Assembly (NCBI GenBank): GCA_032871835.1 | Contig: CM065297.1 | Location: 16,847,098 to 16,911,097 of the forward strand | Origin: Dipteronia dyeriana | Taxonomy: Eukaryota > Streptophyta > Magnoliopsida > Sapindales > Sapindaceae | Length of the DNA: 64,000 bases | Direction: 5' to 3' | In this document: one piece after another, positions 11,702 to 24,482 of the stretch | Layout of the letters: each line of letters begins with the position of its first letter | How positions within the stretch are numbered: the first letter of the stretch is position 1 | Translations under genes and position numbers: made by a program | Notes under the pieces: model-generated | Seen by the model: the letters and a program-made list of their open reading frames with translations, nothing else | Databases searched by the model: none | What the model was told of the DNA's origin: nothing

Positions 11702-14700
11702 TTAAAAGCCCATTTAGGTTTATGATGTATTTTTGGCCTAGGAAGAAAATTTTGTTATGCCTTGGAACGGATCTTCTTGTCCTTGGAGATTCCTTCCCAG
11801 GCCTAGGCTTTGGGGAATCATGATTACACGTTACATTTCTGTTATGTAAACATGATTACACGCTACATAATTTAGCGTGTAATCATGTGTAGAGTATGGC
11901 GTGTAATATTACCCAGTATTCCATCGTGTAATCTTTCACAATGCACCAAAGTGACTAATTACACGTTGGATGGTAACAATATTGATGGTTACACGTTGTG
12001 CATCCTCGCACCCCATATAATCTATAGAGTGTAAAGATTATTACACGCTATATGGCGTGTGATCATGATTATAAACTGGCGTGTAATGTTCCCATAATGT
12101 AATGTGCAATTTTTGACGGTGTGTAATCACTCATATTTTCAAGCATATAATCTTTACACGCTCAATCATTCATTAAGTAATGTGTAATCATGTTTACACA
12201 CTAGCGTGTAATAATGTTGTTATGAACCTGGACATCATACCACTACTTAGCACAAACAGCAATGCAAACATATCCACACCTAACATATCCAAACAGTAAT
12301 ATATTCATAAAGAAATTGCAATGGAATATATACAATTAGTAACAAAACTCACAATCCATTTTGTACATATTAATCAGAATTTAAATTGTTAGTAAAGATA
12401 TCCATAGCCATTTGTTTTCTAAACTAAGGGATGTTATCTTGGTTGAAATTGAAGTTGGCAACTTTGTTCATCGTTACATACTTTATGCCCTTAACCATGA
12501 AAACACCACAACTGTTACTGTCATCCTAGCATGGGAATAAAGTGGGAGCCAATCTCACAGCCTTCATACAATTCAGCTTTTGGTCATTTCGCTTTCTTTC
12601 TTCAAAGTAACCAGACGCTTTACAAATGAGTGTGAACAAGCGCCGTAAAGGTAAAACCTGTTATTCTCTATACGTCGGGTTCTTTGGCAGTTTATGTGAA
12701 GCTGAGTCAAAAATTGTAATAACCCAATCGTGTAGACAAATAACACAAAAGACCCAATGGCTCTCTCCCACGATGCAAGAGACAATAACATGTTCCAAAT
12801 AGCTGTCAATATGTATATCAGTATGTAGAATATGTAATCAAGTGTATTGGGAGTTAAGTAGCATACGTCATCAATACTATCCTTTGGCGTCCCCTAATCT
12901 GATTTCTCCCGATAGCATACGTAATCAACTCTATTGGGACTTCAAAATCTTTAGGGTAGAATGATTTCGACACCGGTTCATGGAAATCAAGTTGATATTT
13001 TTTTCAAATATTGCTTAGTGAATCCTACAATGAAGTTACCGAGCATGAAAGCAGATATGATAAAACTATAACAAAACTATAAACTGTCAAATAACATCTA
13101 CTTACAAAGAAAGCACTGTCAACTACTGCTACTTTATGTGGAAATATGCGGCCTTCGATTGGGTCTCATTTTCGCTTGCAAAGCAGATGTAAGTACACAT
13201 CCACATGCTCAATGCCTAACCATTCTTTATGATTTTCTAATTCTTTGAAAAAAGATTGATAAACAGAAGCTTCGATGCCGATGTTACGACTGCATTTACA
13301 AACATGTGACTAGGATTAGTCGCACAGTATCACCAAACAACTCAAATTAAATACCACCAAATAAGTTGTGAAAACATTTACAACCGTAAGGCGGGATCAC
13401 TCGTAAAGGCATTGTATTGCAAAGCAACGTCCTGTCTCCTTTGTGCTCCAAAGGGATCCGTGTATAGGCTTTTTAACCACTTTGACCAAGCCCGCTCCGT
13501 AGCGACTTCCATCTGGTCAAATGGCGGTAATGGTACAGGGGTATGCATGTCATGTGGGGGTGGGGGTGGTTGACTTATGGAGGGATCTCTAATTGTGGTG
13601 GTGGCTGTTGTGACGGTGGTGAGGGTTGTCTCAGAAGTGGTAGGGGTTGTAACGGTGGTGATGGGCTTTGTGATGGTGGTTGTGGGGACTGCATTGATGG
13701 TGATAGAGGTTTTTTAGGTCATGGTGGGGGCTGTAACGGTGGTGGTGATGGGCTTTGTGATGGTGGTTGTGGGGACTGCATTGATGGTGATAGAGGTTTT
13801 TTAGGTCGTGGTGGGGGCTATAACGGTGGTGGTGAGGGCTGTCTCTGAAGTGGTTAGGGCTGTGACGGTGGTGGTAGGGTCTGTGACGGTGGTGGTGAGG
13901 GGTGTCTTAGAAGTGGTGAGGGTTATGTCGGTGGTGGTGGTGGTGGTGGGGTCTGTGACTGTAGTGGTGAGGGCTATCTCGAAAGTGGTGGGGTATATGA
14001 CGGTGGTGGTGGGGTCTATGTCGGTTGTGGTGAGGGGTGTCTCGGAGGTGGTGGGGTATGTGACAGAGGTGGTGAGGTTTGTGACGGTGGTGGTAAGGGG
14101 TGACTCGGAAGTGGTGGGGTCTGTGACGGTGGTGGTAGGGGTTGCATTGGTGGTAGTAGTGGCTGTTACGATAGGGTTCACAAACATCTGACTCTAGAAA
14201 TGAGATGCAGGATCTCCATTGTTGTTACCGGGCACTGCAGCATTCTCTGCCCTCGAACATGGGGCCATCTGCCATACGGAAAATAATAACTTAAACTCTC
14301 TGGATAATATCAGCAAGTTTTTACAAATAAAAAAAAAGAACTTATAAATGAGATGCAGGATCTCCATTGTTGTTACCGGGCACTGCAGCATTCTCTGCCC
14401 TCGAACATGGGGCCATCTTCCATACGGAAAACAATAACTTAAACTCTCTGGATAATATCAGCAAGTTTTTACAAATAAAAAAAAGAACTTATACACATAC
14501 CTTAGAAGAAAAAAGTTGTTACAAGTCGGTCCATAACTTCCCGAATTCAGACGGTATCGTGGCTTGGACCTCTTCACTTATAATGGTGTACAGTTGGTCC
14601 AGTAATGCCTCTAGAATCGCAGTAGAGGTTGATCCCTGACACAAACATTTTAAAATTAAATGATAATGCTGTAAATGTTTCGTGTATTTTACAAATATTA

Positions 14701-17700
14701 AACTTAAACAAACCACTCACCTCTGATCTTCTCGATGACTGTCGACGATGATGAGATGGATGGTAATGAGAAGGAGATGGAGGTCCATGTCGAGACGGAG
14801 ATGGATGGCAGTCATGGCCAGGAGATGGACTCCTTTGAAAAGACCCAGACGAGTGCACGTTTTGATGTACATCTGACTGTGGGCCACAGGATTCCGTCAA
14901 AGTGGTTGACATATCAGGTGTGGCATTGTCACGGTTATCCGCAGTCCCCGGTGTTGCGTCTACGTGGTGATCCATGTGTTACATTCCGTCATCTTTTATT
15001 GGTTCATCAGGACCTTTGTAGATGTTTCGTTTCCTCTTTTGGAGATTTTTTGACGACGGCTTGGCTCTGTCCTCTTTGTTTGTAAAATCCTTCAACGTTA
15101 CAAACCGAGGACCTTCAGACATGTCCTCATCAATGCCTAACCAGTAGTCCTCTTTGTCCTCCAGTCGACTAGGACGGATCGTAAGAAATCCAATGAGCTA
15201 AAAAATTAAAAGGCATGTCAAACTGAAAAATTAAGCCAATTAAGATAACAAACCGAATTAGTATTTACTTTTCCTTCAGCCTCTTTGTTCAACCATGACT
15301 CGCTCATATTTGATCCCCATTTGATAAATTCCCATTTTTTTTAAATGGGGGCATCTATGAGAAGCAAATCTGTTACATAATTTCTTCTGCATCGATCGGA
15401 TGGGCTCCATTGTCCAAAACTACCATAAAATAAATAGGAACAGTAAAATAGTTTTATTAATATAACATTAAAAGGAATACATCATCCTTCACAAAATAGT
15501 CACAGTACCTGAACTCCCCAAATAAAACTGTAAAGGTTGTACCTCTTAGCACTACCCATTTGCTCCTGCACCTTAAAGCTGATGTGGAGGTAGTGCAATG
15601 TCATCTTGAACACGTAATGTCCCCATGAGAAGGAATTGAAAGCTTATATGCCCTCAACCAACGACATTAGCCAGTACTTGAAATGTCTCTGATAATCCTC
15701 GCCAAATAGGATGTTGTTCGTAAACAATACAGGTATCATCTTCAAACCATCACCTTTATGAGCAAAGCTACCCCTTAAGAATCTGTTCAACAACTGATCC
15801 AGGAATAAGTATCCATCCCCACCAAAATATCTCATGTGGATATCATCCTTCACCGGGACGTAATCTTTCAAAAAAAAATCCGGTAATTCACCAAACTGCA
15901 ACCCATTACACAAACAAAACTATGTCTTACCTAGTCTAACCTTGGTCTTCCCTAAAGCAAACCACATCTCATCATCACACGCACCAGGGAACTAAATTTG
16001 GCGAAGCAATAGGTTATGCATGTACTGCGCTTGAAATAAACCCCTCATGTAATGTGGCATATCCAAGTAATGACCGAAACAACTTTTCTTGAATTCTTCC
16101 AACTTACCGTAGCTACCCAACACCTCTTTAATGTCATGGATCAATTTAAGTTTGCAACGCATTTAAATCGTTACGTCATACACCCATGTATTCCTCCGGT
16201 GTAACAAATACTGATTTAGGTCTTCGTTCTCTGAAGTCTCTTCAATCACTCCTATATTCTCAGGGTCTGTTACGTTCCTAGTATCTACTACATTCCCCAT
16301 CTCTGGCCGATCTTCATGCTCTGCCATTTGAATTCTTTGGTTCTTTCTCAGGTTTTTTCTCAGTCTTCTATACGTTATCATTCTCTGGTTACAACCTGAA
16401 AAAATCCCATGACAGTTAGGTGACATAATGACAAAGGAACAACAAAATGGAGTGTAACAATTCTTTACACGCTCATTTATAGACACGTTTACACGCTAAA
16501 AATTAAGACCATTTAGCATGTAATGATTCTTCATAAAGTTCACTAAAATGACCCTCAAAATCTTTACACCCTGTTCATTACATCTTTACACGCTACCTTA
16601 TAAAAGCGTTTACACGGTTCAATGTAAACCCATTTAGCGTGTAACGAATCTAGGCAAGTATAATAAAATATTTACACACTGGACATAACAATATTGTTAC
16701 ACGCTAACTTACATGCTATAATGTGACCCCATTTAGCGTGTAACGATTCTAGATCGAGTTCATAAAAGTCATATCAAAAATCTTTACACGCTAACTTATA
16801 AAAGGGTTTACAAGTTACAAGGTAAACCAATTTAGCGTGTAGCGATTCTGAGTCAAGTTTACACAAATAGTTCCCAAAATCTTTACACGCTCATTAGTAA
16901 ACTCATTTTGGCGTGAAACAAATCCCAGATTCTTTACACGTAAATCAATAAACAACATTACACGCTCGCTTGTATAAATCTTTACACGCTAGATTGTAGA
17001 GTGATTGTAACGTGTAACCCTTCTGGGCATTTTTAAAAGTAGTCAAACCCCACTCTCTTAGAGACTTCTACTATGCTTACACGATCGTTTGTATAGATAA
17101 CCATTCTTGGTAATTTAAACCTTAAACACAAAATTAAATCATTATTTCATAACACAGACATTGTTCACAAAATTAAAGGCATATACCAACATCATCTTTC
17201 TCTTTCAACAACGATACTCTTTGTTAGTGAACAGTTCATCGATGACGAACAAATCCCGTTTCTGCTCTTCAAAAAATCTTCTCACTTGCACTTTGTCAGT
17301 CTGTTCTCTCTCTGAAAAACGGTTACGTTTCCCAAGTTTACATGCCAAATTTTTTTAATTTCATTTAATTTGTTATATATATTTATATTTTAAGCATTAT
17401 TTTTACTTTTCAAATTTCAAACGAACACCGTGCCTGAGTGACACATTAGAAATGCAAAAGGGCATACTTTTCCAAAAACCAAAATGATTTTGACTTTACC
17501 CCAGACTGACTCACAGTAGATGTATACATATATATATATATATAATGAAGTGAAATAGTGAAAAATTGTGTTAAGACACAATGGTTCATTTCAGTCACAA
17601 TGGTTCATTTGGGATGTTCATTTCAAATGTAAAGGTTACAATGGTTCATTGGGAGTTATGGGTCATCCCCTACTTCCACTATAAAACCATATATGCATTA

Positions 17701-20700
17701 CTTAGTGGTCCCAAAAGTCTTGAGTCGAATCATTTGTTTTATCACTTCATTCTAACAAGTGGAGATGGAAGCAAATGGTCACAGGAGCAATCACAGGAGA
17801 AGTGTCATTTTTGAAGTGATGTATGAAAGGGTTGCAATCGCAGAAGAGACCGCCATCAAGGAGCGTGAAAATGCAAAACGGCTACGTGATGATACTGCAT
17901 CAACTTAAACGTTGAGATTGAAGCCAGGAACAACGAACTCAATGGACTCTAATAACTTGTTGAAAAGATACAGAAGAATTTGATGGAATTCAACATTCAA
18001 CATCACCCTGAACAAAAATACACCCAAAATGGCAACTACACAAGAACACATTTCAATCTAACGTTTTGGTTTTTTTTTTCACATGTTGTACCGTCTAACA
18101 AGTTAATGAAATTTATTGGTTTTGTTTTGTTTTCACATACATATGCCAATTAACATGTTGTCATTATATTCCTTCAATAATCATACCAGAACAAGTAAAT
18201 ACATTACTTTAATTTACGGAACCTTCTGAAGGATGTTGTCAACCAGAATATTGCAATACGAAATATTCTGAACAACCCTAAGTTTCTAATCCCTACCGTC
18301 GAATTCCGTTAGGGTTTCGTTAGATCATTAAGGGTGTAATGGAAAAAGCATGGTTTAAATTAATAATTGAAATTAAAAAATTGTTTTAATAAAAAAAAAC
18401 TAATATTAAAAAAAATCGCATTAAAAAATGCCAAAAAAAAACTCAACCATTGATATTCATCATCATCACTATCATCTCAACCTCATCTACACCACCATCA
18501 CAAAACTTTTGATTCAAAGAACAAAAAAGGCCAAAAAAATAAATTAAATTTTTTTTTTTCGTTTCATATTCATCATCAACAGCACTAAACCTAGAACTTC
18601 CACCATCATCACCACCATACCAACACCAGATTCAATATTTTTTTCCTATACCCACAAACGTACCAGAAAATCAGATCCCATACACCACCACACAACCACC
18701 AAAAACCACCACCCACAAATTAAGAACCCAGAAACCCAAACCCAATCGAACAAAGAAGCCGCCATCATCTTCACTAGAAAATAATGGTTTGTTGAATCTG
18801 CGTTGTGTTGAACATGGTGGTTGTGGATGGTTTGTTAAATCTGTGTTTAATTGAATATGGGTTGGGGTTTGATAGATTGGAGATGAAATATCTGGGCTTG
18901 TAAAGTTAGCAGATCTTGGTTGTAAATCCACTTATTAATTTTTTATATTGTAATTTTTTTGTTCTTTTAAGATTTTTTTTTTCATTAGGTGGGGATCTAG
19001 ATTGGATCTCTACAGCCCATCTCATGAGATGGATGGTGGAGATTCAATCTGTATCTCCACTTTTGGTTTCTTGATTATTATTTTTTTATAATTAAAACAA
19101 ACTAAGAGGGAAATCATAACAAAAGCATGGTAATTTTACCTGATTTTAACAGAAATTGTAACATAATGATCAATGGAGACAATACTAGAACTAGAGGGAC
19201 TAGTTTGTGTTATAGGTCAAATTAGAGGGACTGAAATGGATTTCACCCGAACATGATGTGTTTACGTGTTTGACCAAGGAAGAAGATGAAGGATTTGTGG
19301 TAGTGTGATCCACCCTGTAAACCATTTGTACTTCACTACCAACTGACCACGTGGCGAGTAAACATGTGGGATTAAGCATGACACGTGTACATGAGCCTAG
19401 AAAAGATTGTACTAAGAACAAATTATGTTAGGCCTACGAACTGTTCCCGGGCCTAACATTTTTCCACCAAATACGAAAATGTGGGGGCAAGGCACTATTC
19501 TCAACGATCGGCACCGTCCAACGATGAAGTGGAATCAACGAATATCTATACGTAAATTGTCAATATCATCTAATGGTGGAAAAATTACATCCCTACCCAC
19601 TACACTAGATATAGTAAAAACCTTTTCAACTATGAACCCCTAAATGCATAAGAGTTGTTAGAAAACTTGTCAATGGTAATCGTTAAGATTTAATCAATTT
19701 CCCGTATTCGATTTACACATCTAAACTCGATTCGGGTGGGTGCACACTGCTTTTTAATAACACTTCGGCAACAAGAAAAAAATGAAAAATCTTCAAAAAA
19801 AATATAATTAAATAGACATTAAATCCAACATGGGTAGGAACATATCTTAGGCTTAAAATATAGATTCTTAGGCTTTAAACTTCCTAGGCTTAGTCCCTTG
19901 TTATCAACCCCAATATTGGCCACGTGGCAAGTAAAAATGTGGGATCGTGCGTGACACGTGTACATGAGCCTAAGAAATATTATACAGGCCTAGAAATAAA
20001 TTATTTTTGGCCCAGAAATTGTTTTCGAGCATTATAGTTTATAACCGTTTGACGGGAATATGGGGGCCAGACACTATTCAAAATGATCGGCACCATCCAA
20101 CGATGAAGGGGAATCAACGGAAATATATATGTTAATTTTTAAGATCATCTGACAGTTGAACAAGTACGTCCATACCCACTACACTAGATATAGCAACTAT
20201 CATTACACTACTGTTTATAAAAATGATTACAAACTCCGAATGATTACACGCTGTATTGTTTTCCCGGGCTTACACACTTCTTAATATGTGATTATATGGG
20301 TAAAGATTACACGCTTGAAAATATGAGTGATAAAACGCCTGTTTATAATCATTATTACATGCTACATAATGTAACGTGTAATCAGTTTAATTGGTGCATC
20401 GTCAAAGATTAGACAGTACATTATGGGAAACATTACACACCAGTTTATAATCATGACTACACGCTATATAATGTAGTGTGTAATCATCTTTGCACGCTAT
20501 AGAAATGTAACGTTTAATGTTTAATAGATTTTACGTTTTCACTGTGAAAGCTTACACGATGCCACATGGGTCAAGATTACACTGTTGATGTAAGGGGATT
20601 GGATATGTTGGGTGTGGATGTGTTTGCAACCTAAATTTTTGCTAAGTATTCGTAACAGGTCCTACTTCATAATTCTATATAATTACAAGATAGTTAAGCA

Positions 20701-23700
20701 TGATTACATGACAGTTTACATCATGGTTACACACTCAGCAGGATTACACAATTAAACAATGACACTCATTACACGCCGTAATGTAAATATGATTACACGC
20801 TATATTTTGTACCGTGTAATCATGATTACACGCTGTAGAAATGGAGCATGCAATCATTCTTACAATATCGGGTGCGAGGATGCTTAATGTGTAACCATCA
20901 ATATTGTTTACCATACAACGTGTAATCAACCACTTTGGCGCATTGTGAAGTATTACACGATGCAATAATAGAAATTTTACATGCCACATTGTACACATGA
21001 TAACACGCTACATTATGTAGCGTGTAATAATGTTTAAACGCTACAATAATGTAAAGTGTAAACATGCTTATAATGTGGCGTGTAATGATTCCAGACGTGA
21101 AATCATTAATATTGGGACGAAATCTCCAAGGCCTACTGCAATTTTTCTAGGCTAAAAATACATCATAAACATTCCATGCAAAACATTCTCAACACAAACA
21201 GGGAATGGGAATACATAATGATACATACTAATATATATGCACATTCAACCTAAATACATCATCATATAAACATTCCCTGTAAAACATTCTCAGCATATAC
21301 AATTCTAGTCTATGGGGAATTACGGAGTTGACCATTACTGAAAATGTCAATTGCAATGGCCTTACAAATGTTTTTCATATTCTTTTATCCAAATATTGAT
21401 TTACATATAGTTAGTACTTCAGCAATTACTAAGTTAGCATACTTTATTAAAAATACACTGTAACTGCTCATGTAAGATGATGAGAAATGTATAACATAAC
21501 TTTCTTTAGGAAAGTAAAAAAAAAAGAGGAAATAACAAGTAACTAAATATATCAAACATACCCATCATCTTGTTGTGGAATGATATCAGAGTGCATGCTT
21601 TCAGCCTTGAATGGGGTTGCATGAGGTTCCATTTTCATTTCTTGGTAATAACCAGCATGTTTTAATATTGATGGCAATAAGTAAAGCAGGCCACGAATGT
21701 CCTTCAGTATGGACTAAGTCCGTTCCTCCGTTCGTTCAATGAGTCAAAGATCAGAACTTTTCTTTCCCTTAGAAGTACATGACACAACACCCAATGGTCG
21801 GGAACGTGGCACGAAATGAGCACCAGTATATACAATAGATAAAAATCATTTAAGGAAATAGATAATGACAGCACAAAGTCATTACAAACATCTTACTGAA
21901 TCCATTTGTCACCAAGGTTGAGGGTATAGCAGTTCATGCCCTGTTACATGCCTGAGGATGTCTGCACTTGGTTGGTAATCTAGAGGGACGAACTCTGGGT
22001 AGTCTTCCTAGACATCGATCTTGTTGTCAACCCTTTTTTCCCTATCTCTTTTCTGTTGAGGAGAATGAGGAGAACTAGTATTTTTTGGCTAACTTCTTTC
22101 CTCCCCATCCTTCTAAAATTGTTCTATTTTTCTCAAGCTGTCCAGCATCTTCATTTTTGTTGCCCACTTCATGTTGATGCTTGTCTGTTATAAAAAAACA
22201 CAATCATATAACGAAATTCCTAGACTTATGGCAACCAGTCCTGCGCTTATATCAATCAATCAAATGCTGAAACACATGCATTATAACACTGTTTCGGATA
22301 CATGCATAATCAAATTTCCATTTACGATATCATATAACTAGAGTAATACTTACGAAGAAAGATGTGTTGACCAATTCAATATTTTTCACGTGACTGACCT
22401 CAGGGCTCGAACACCTCATCCACAGAATATTAAAGTAACTATGAATGTGCTGTGTAAATGAAGTGATGTGTATTAAGAAATAAGTTACATATAACCTTAA
22501 TTAGCAGGAAGAAATAGACAGTTAATTATGTTACCATATCTGAGATCCACTTTTCAACGTTGACCAAGTCTTGAAAATGTTGACGCGTCATGGGTAGGAT
22601 TTGACCCGAATAAAAACTAATAAAAAATGAATACATTTCATTATGATAAATAAACTAAATTGAATACATTGAAAATCATGGCAATAAAATAGCCTACGGG
22701 GATGGAATATTACCTTACTTGATCGTCGTTCTTGAGGAAATATGTGAACTCAACTAACTCTACATTTTCCTCATTTGATTTTGTCTTCTTTGACTTTTTC
22801 GCAATCGGATTTGTGTAGGGGATTTCAAGCTACCTTGACCGCTTTCGACCCTCTGTTTTTCAACATCTCAGTATTCGACATTGTGGTCGGCCTCAGTAAA
22901 TGCTATCACACTATTAGGCAAGCTCTGGCCAATGAAACACACAGATGGGGAAGGATATTGTTCCTCACTAATGATAGATTTTTCTCCCCTGTCCTACATA
23001 CAAATAAATATGTATTAAGGTACAAACCATTGATAAGAAAAATATGCATCACAATAACAATATTATTATTTTGTTTCTAGGCCTGAAAGAATTGTTCTCA
23101 GGCCTACCAAAATGATCCCAAGCCTAAGGGAATTGTTCCCAGGCCTACCAAATTGATCTCAGGCCGACCAAATTGCTTACAGGCCTACCATATTTTGGTA
23201 TGATGGGTGTGGATGTGTTTGCAATCTGAATTTGTGTTAAGTATTCGTAACAGGTCCAACTTCATAATTCTATATAATTACACAATATTTAATAAGCATG
23301 ATTACATGCCAATTTACATCATGGTTACACGCTCAGCAGGATTACACGATTAAACAATGGAACTCATTACATGCCATATTGTAAAAATGATTGCACACTA
23401 CAATATGTAACGTGTAATCATGATTACACTTACAGAAATGGCATGCGAGGATGGTTAGCGTGTAAATATTAATATTGTTACCATACAACGTGTAATCAGT
23501 CACTTCGGTGCAATATGAAATATTACACGATGTAATAATGGGAAATATTACACGACATACTGAACACATGATTACACGCTACATTTCTGTAGCGTGTAAT
23601 CATGATTACACGCTACAGAAATGTAACATGTAAACATGCTTACAATGTCGCGTGTAATGATTCCAAACGTGAAATCATTGGGAAGAAATCTACAAGGACT

Positions 23701-24451
23701 ACTATAATTTTCCTACGCCAAAAATACATCATAAACATTCCATGCAAAAAATATTCTCAGCCTATACAAGTCTACTCTAAGGGAATTGTTTTACACGATT
23801 AAACAATGGTACTCATTAGTTATTGTAAGAATGACTGCATGCTACAATATGTACCGTTTAATCATGATTACACGCTACAGAAATATAGCATGCAATCATT
23901 CTTACAATATGGCGTGCGAGAATGCTTAGCATGTAACCATCAATATTGTTACCATACAACGTGTAAGCAGTCACTTTGGTCATTATGAAAGATTACACGA
24001 TGCAATAATGGAAAATATTACACGCCATACTGAACACATGATTACACGCTCTATTATTTAGTGTTAGCGTGTAATCATGATTACAGGCTACAGAAATGTA
24101 ACGTGTAAACATTCTTACAATGTCGCGTGTAATGATTCCAAATGTGAAATCATTGGGATGAAATCTTCAAGGACTACTACAATTTTCCTAGGCCAAAAAT
24201 GCATCATAAACCCATTCCATGCAAAACACATTCTCAGCCTAAATACATCATCATATAAACATTCCCCCTGTAAAAAAAACATTCTCCTCAGCCTATACAA
24301 GTCTACTCTAAAGAAATTATATCCAGGCCTACCAAATTGATCCTAGGCTGACCAAATTGCTTCCAGGCCTCCCATATTCTTCCCAGGCCTAACACATTGT
24401 TCCCACGCATAACAGATTTGTTCCAATTATATAGAAGGACATGACCCCCCC

Positions 24452-24482
<31 letters not shown>

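Larger units (their letters stand above)
12470..16327 (-). pseudogene. DUF1985/ULP1-type protease gene A of the giant MULE, decayed
   Basis: Read from 16,327 downwards. A probable start at [11 protein letters not shown] is followed by an acidic N-terminus and the DUF1985 domain (16,160-15,540: [56 protein letters not shown]). A hydrophilic linker (about 15,200-14,570) and a Thr/Pro-rich repeat (14,187-13,800) come next. Then comes the C48/ULP1 cysteine-protease domain with [27 protein letters not shown], the catalytic His in [14 protein letters not shown] (12757-12759), Asp in TIFDSASHK (12706-12708) and Cys in [15 protein letters not shown] (12508-12510). ULP1 proteases cleave SUMO-like proteins; in MULEs such genes are passengers of unknown role. 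At least five in-frame stops (for example in VEGI*AFNSF and RQI*FPG) and frameshifts show that it is dead, although the His-Asp-Cys triad survives. Confidence 0.85.

Noticed and set aside
13543..13848. Plus-strand open frame rich in Gly, Cys and Asp
   Set aside because: It is the antisense reading of the Thr/Pro minisatellite of ULP1 gene A; codon pattern is dictated by the repeat.
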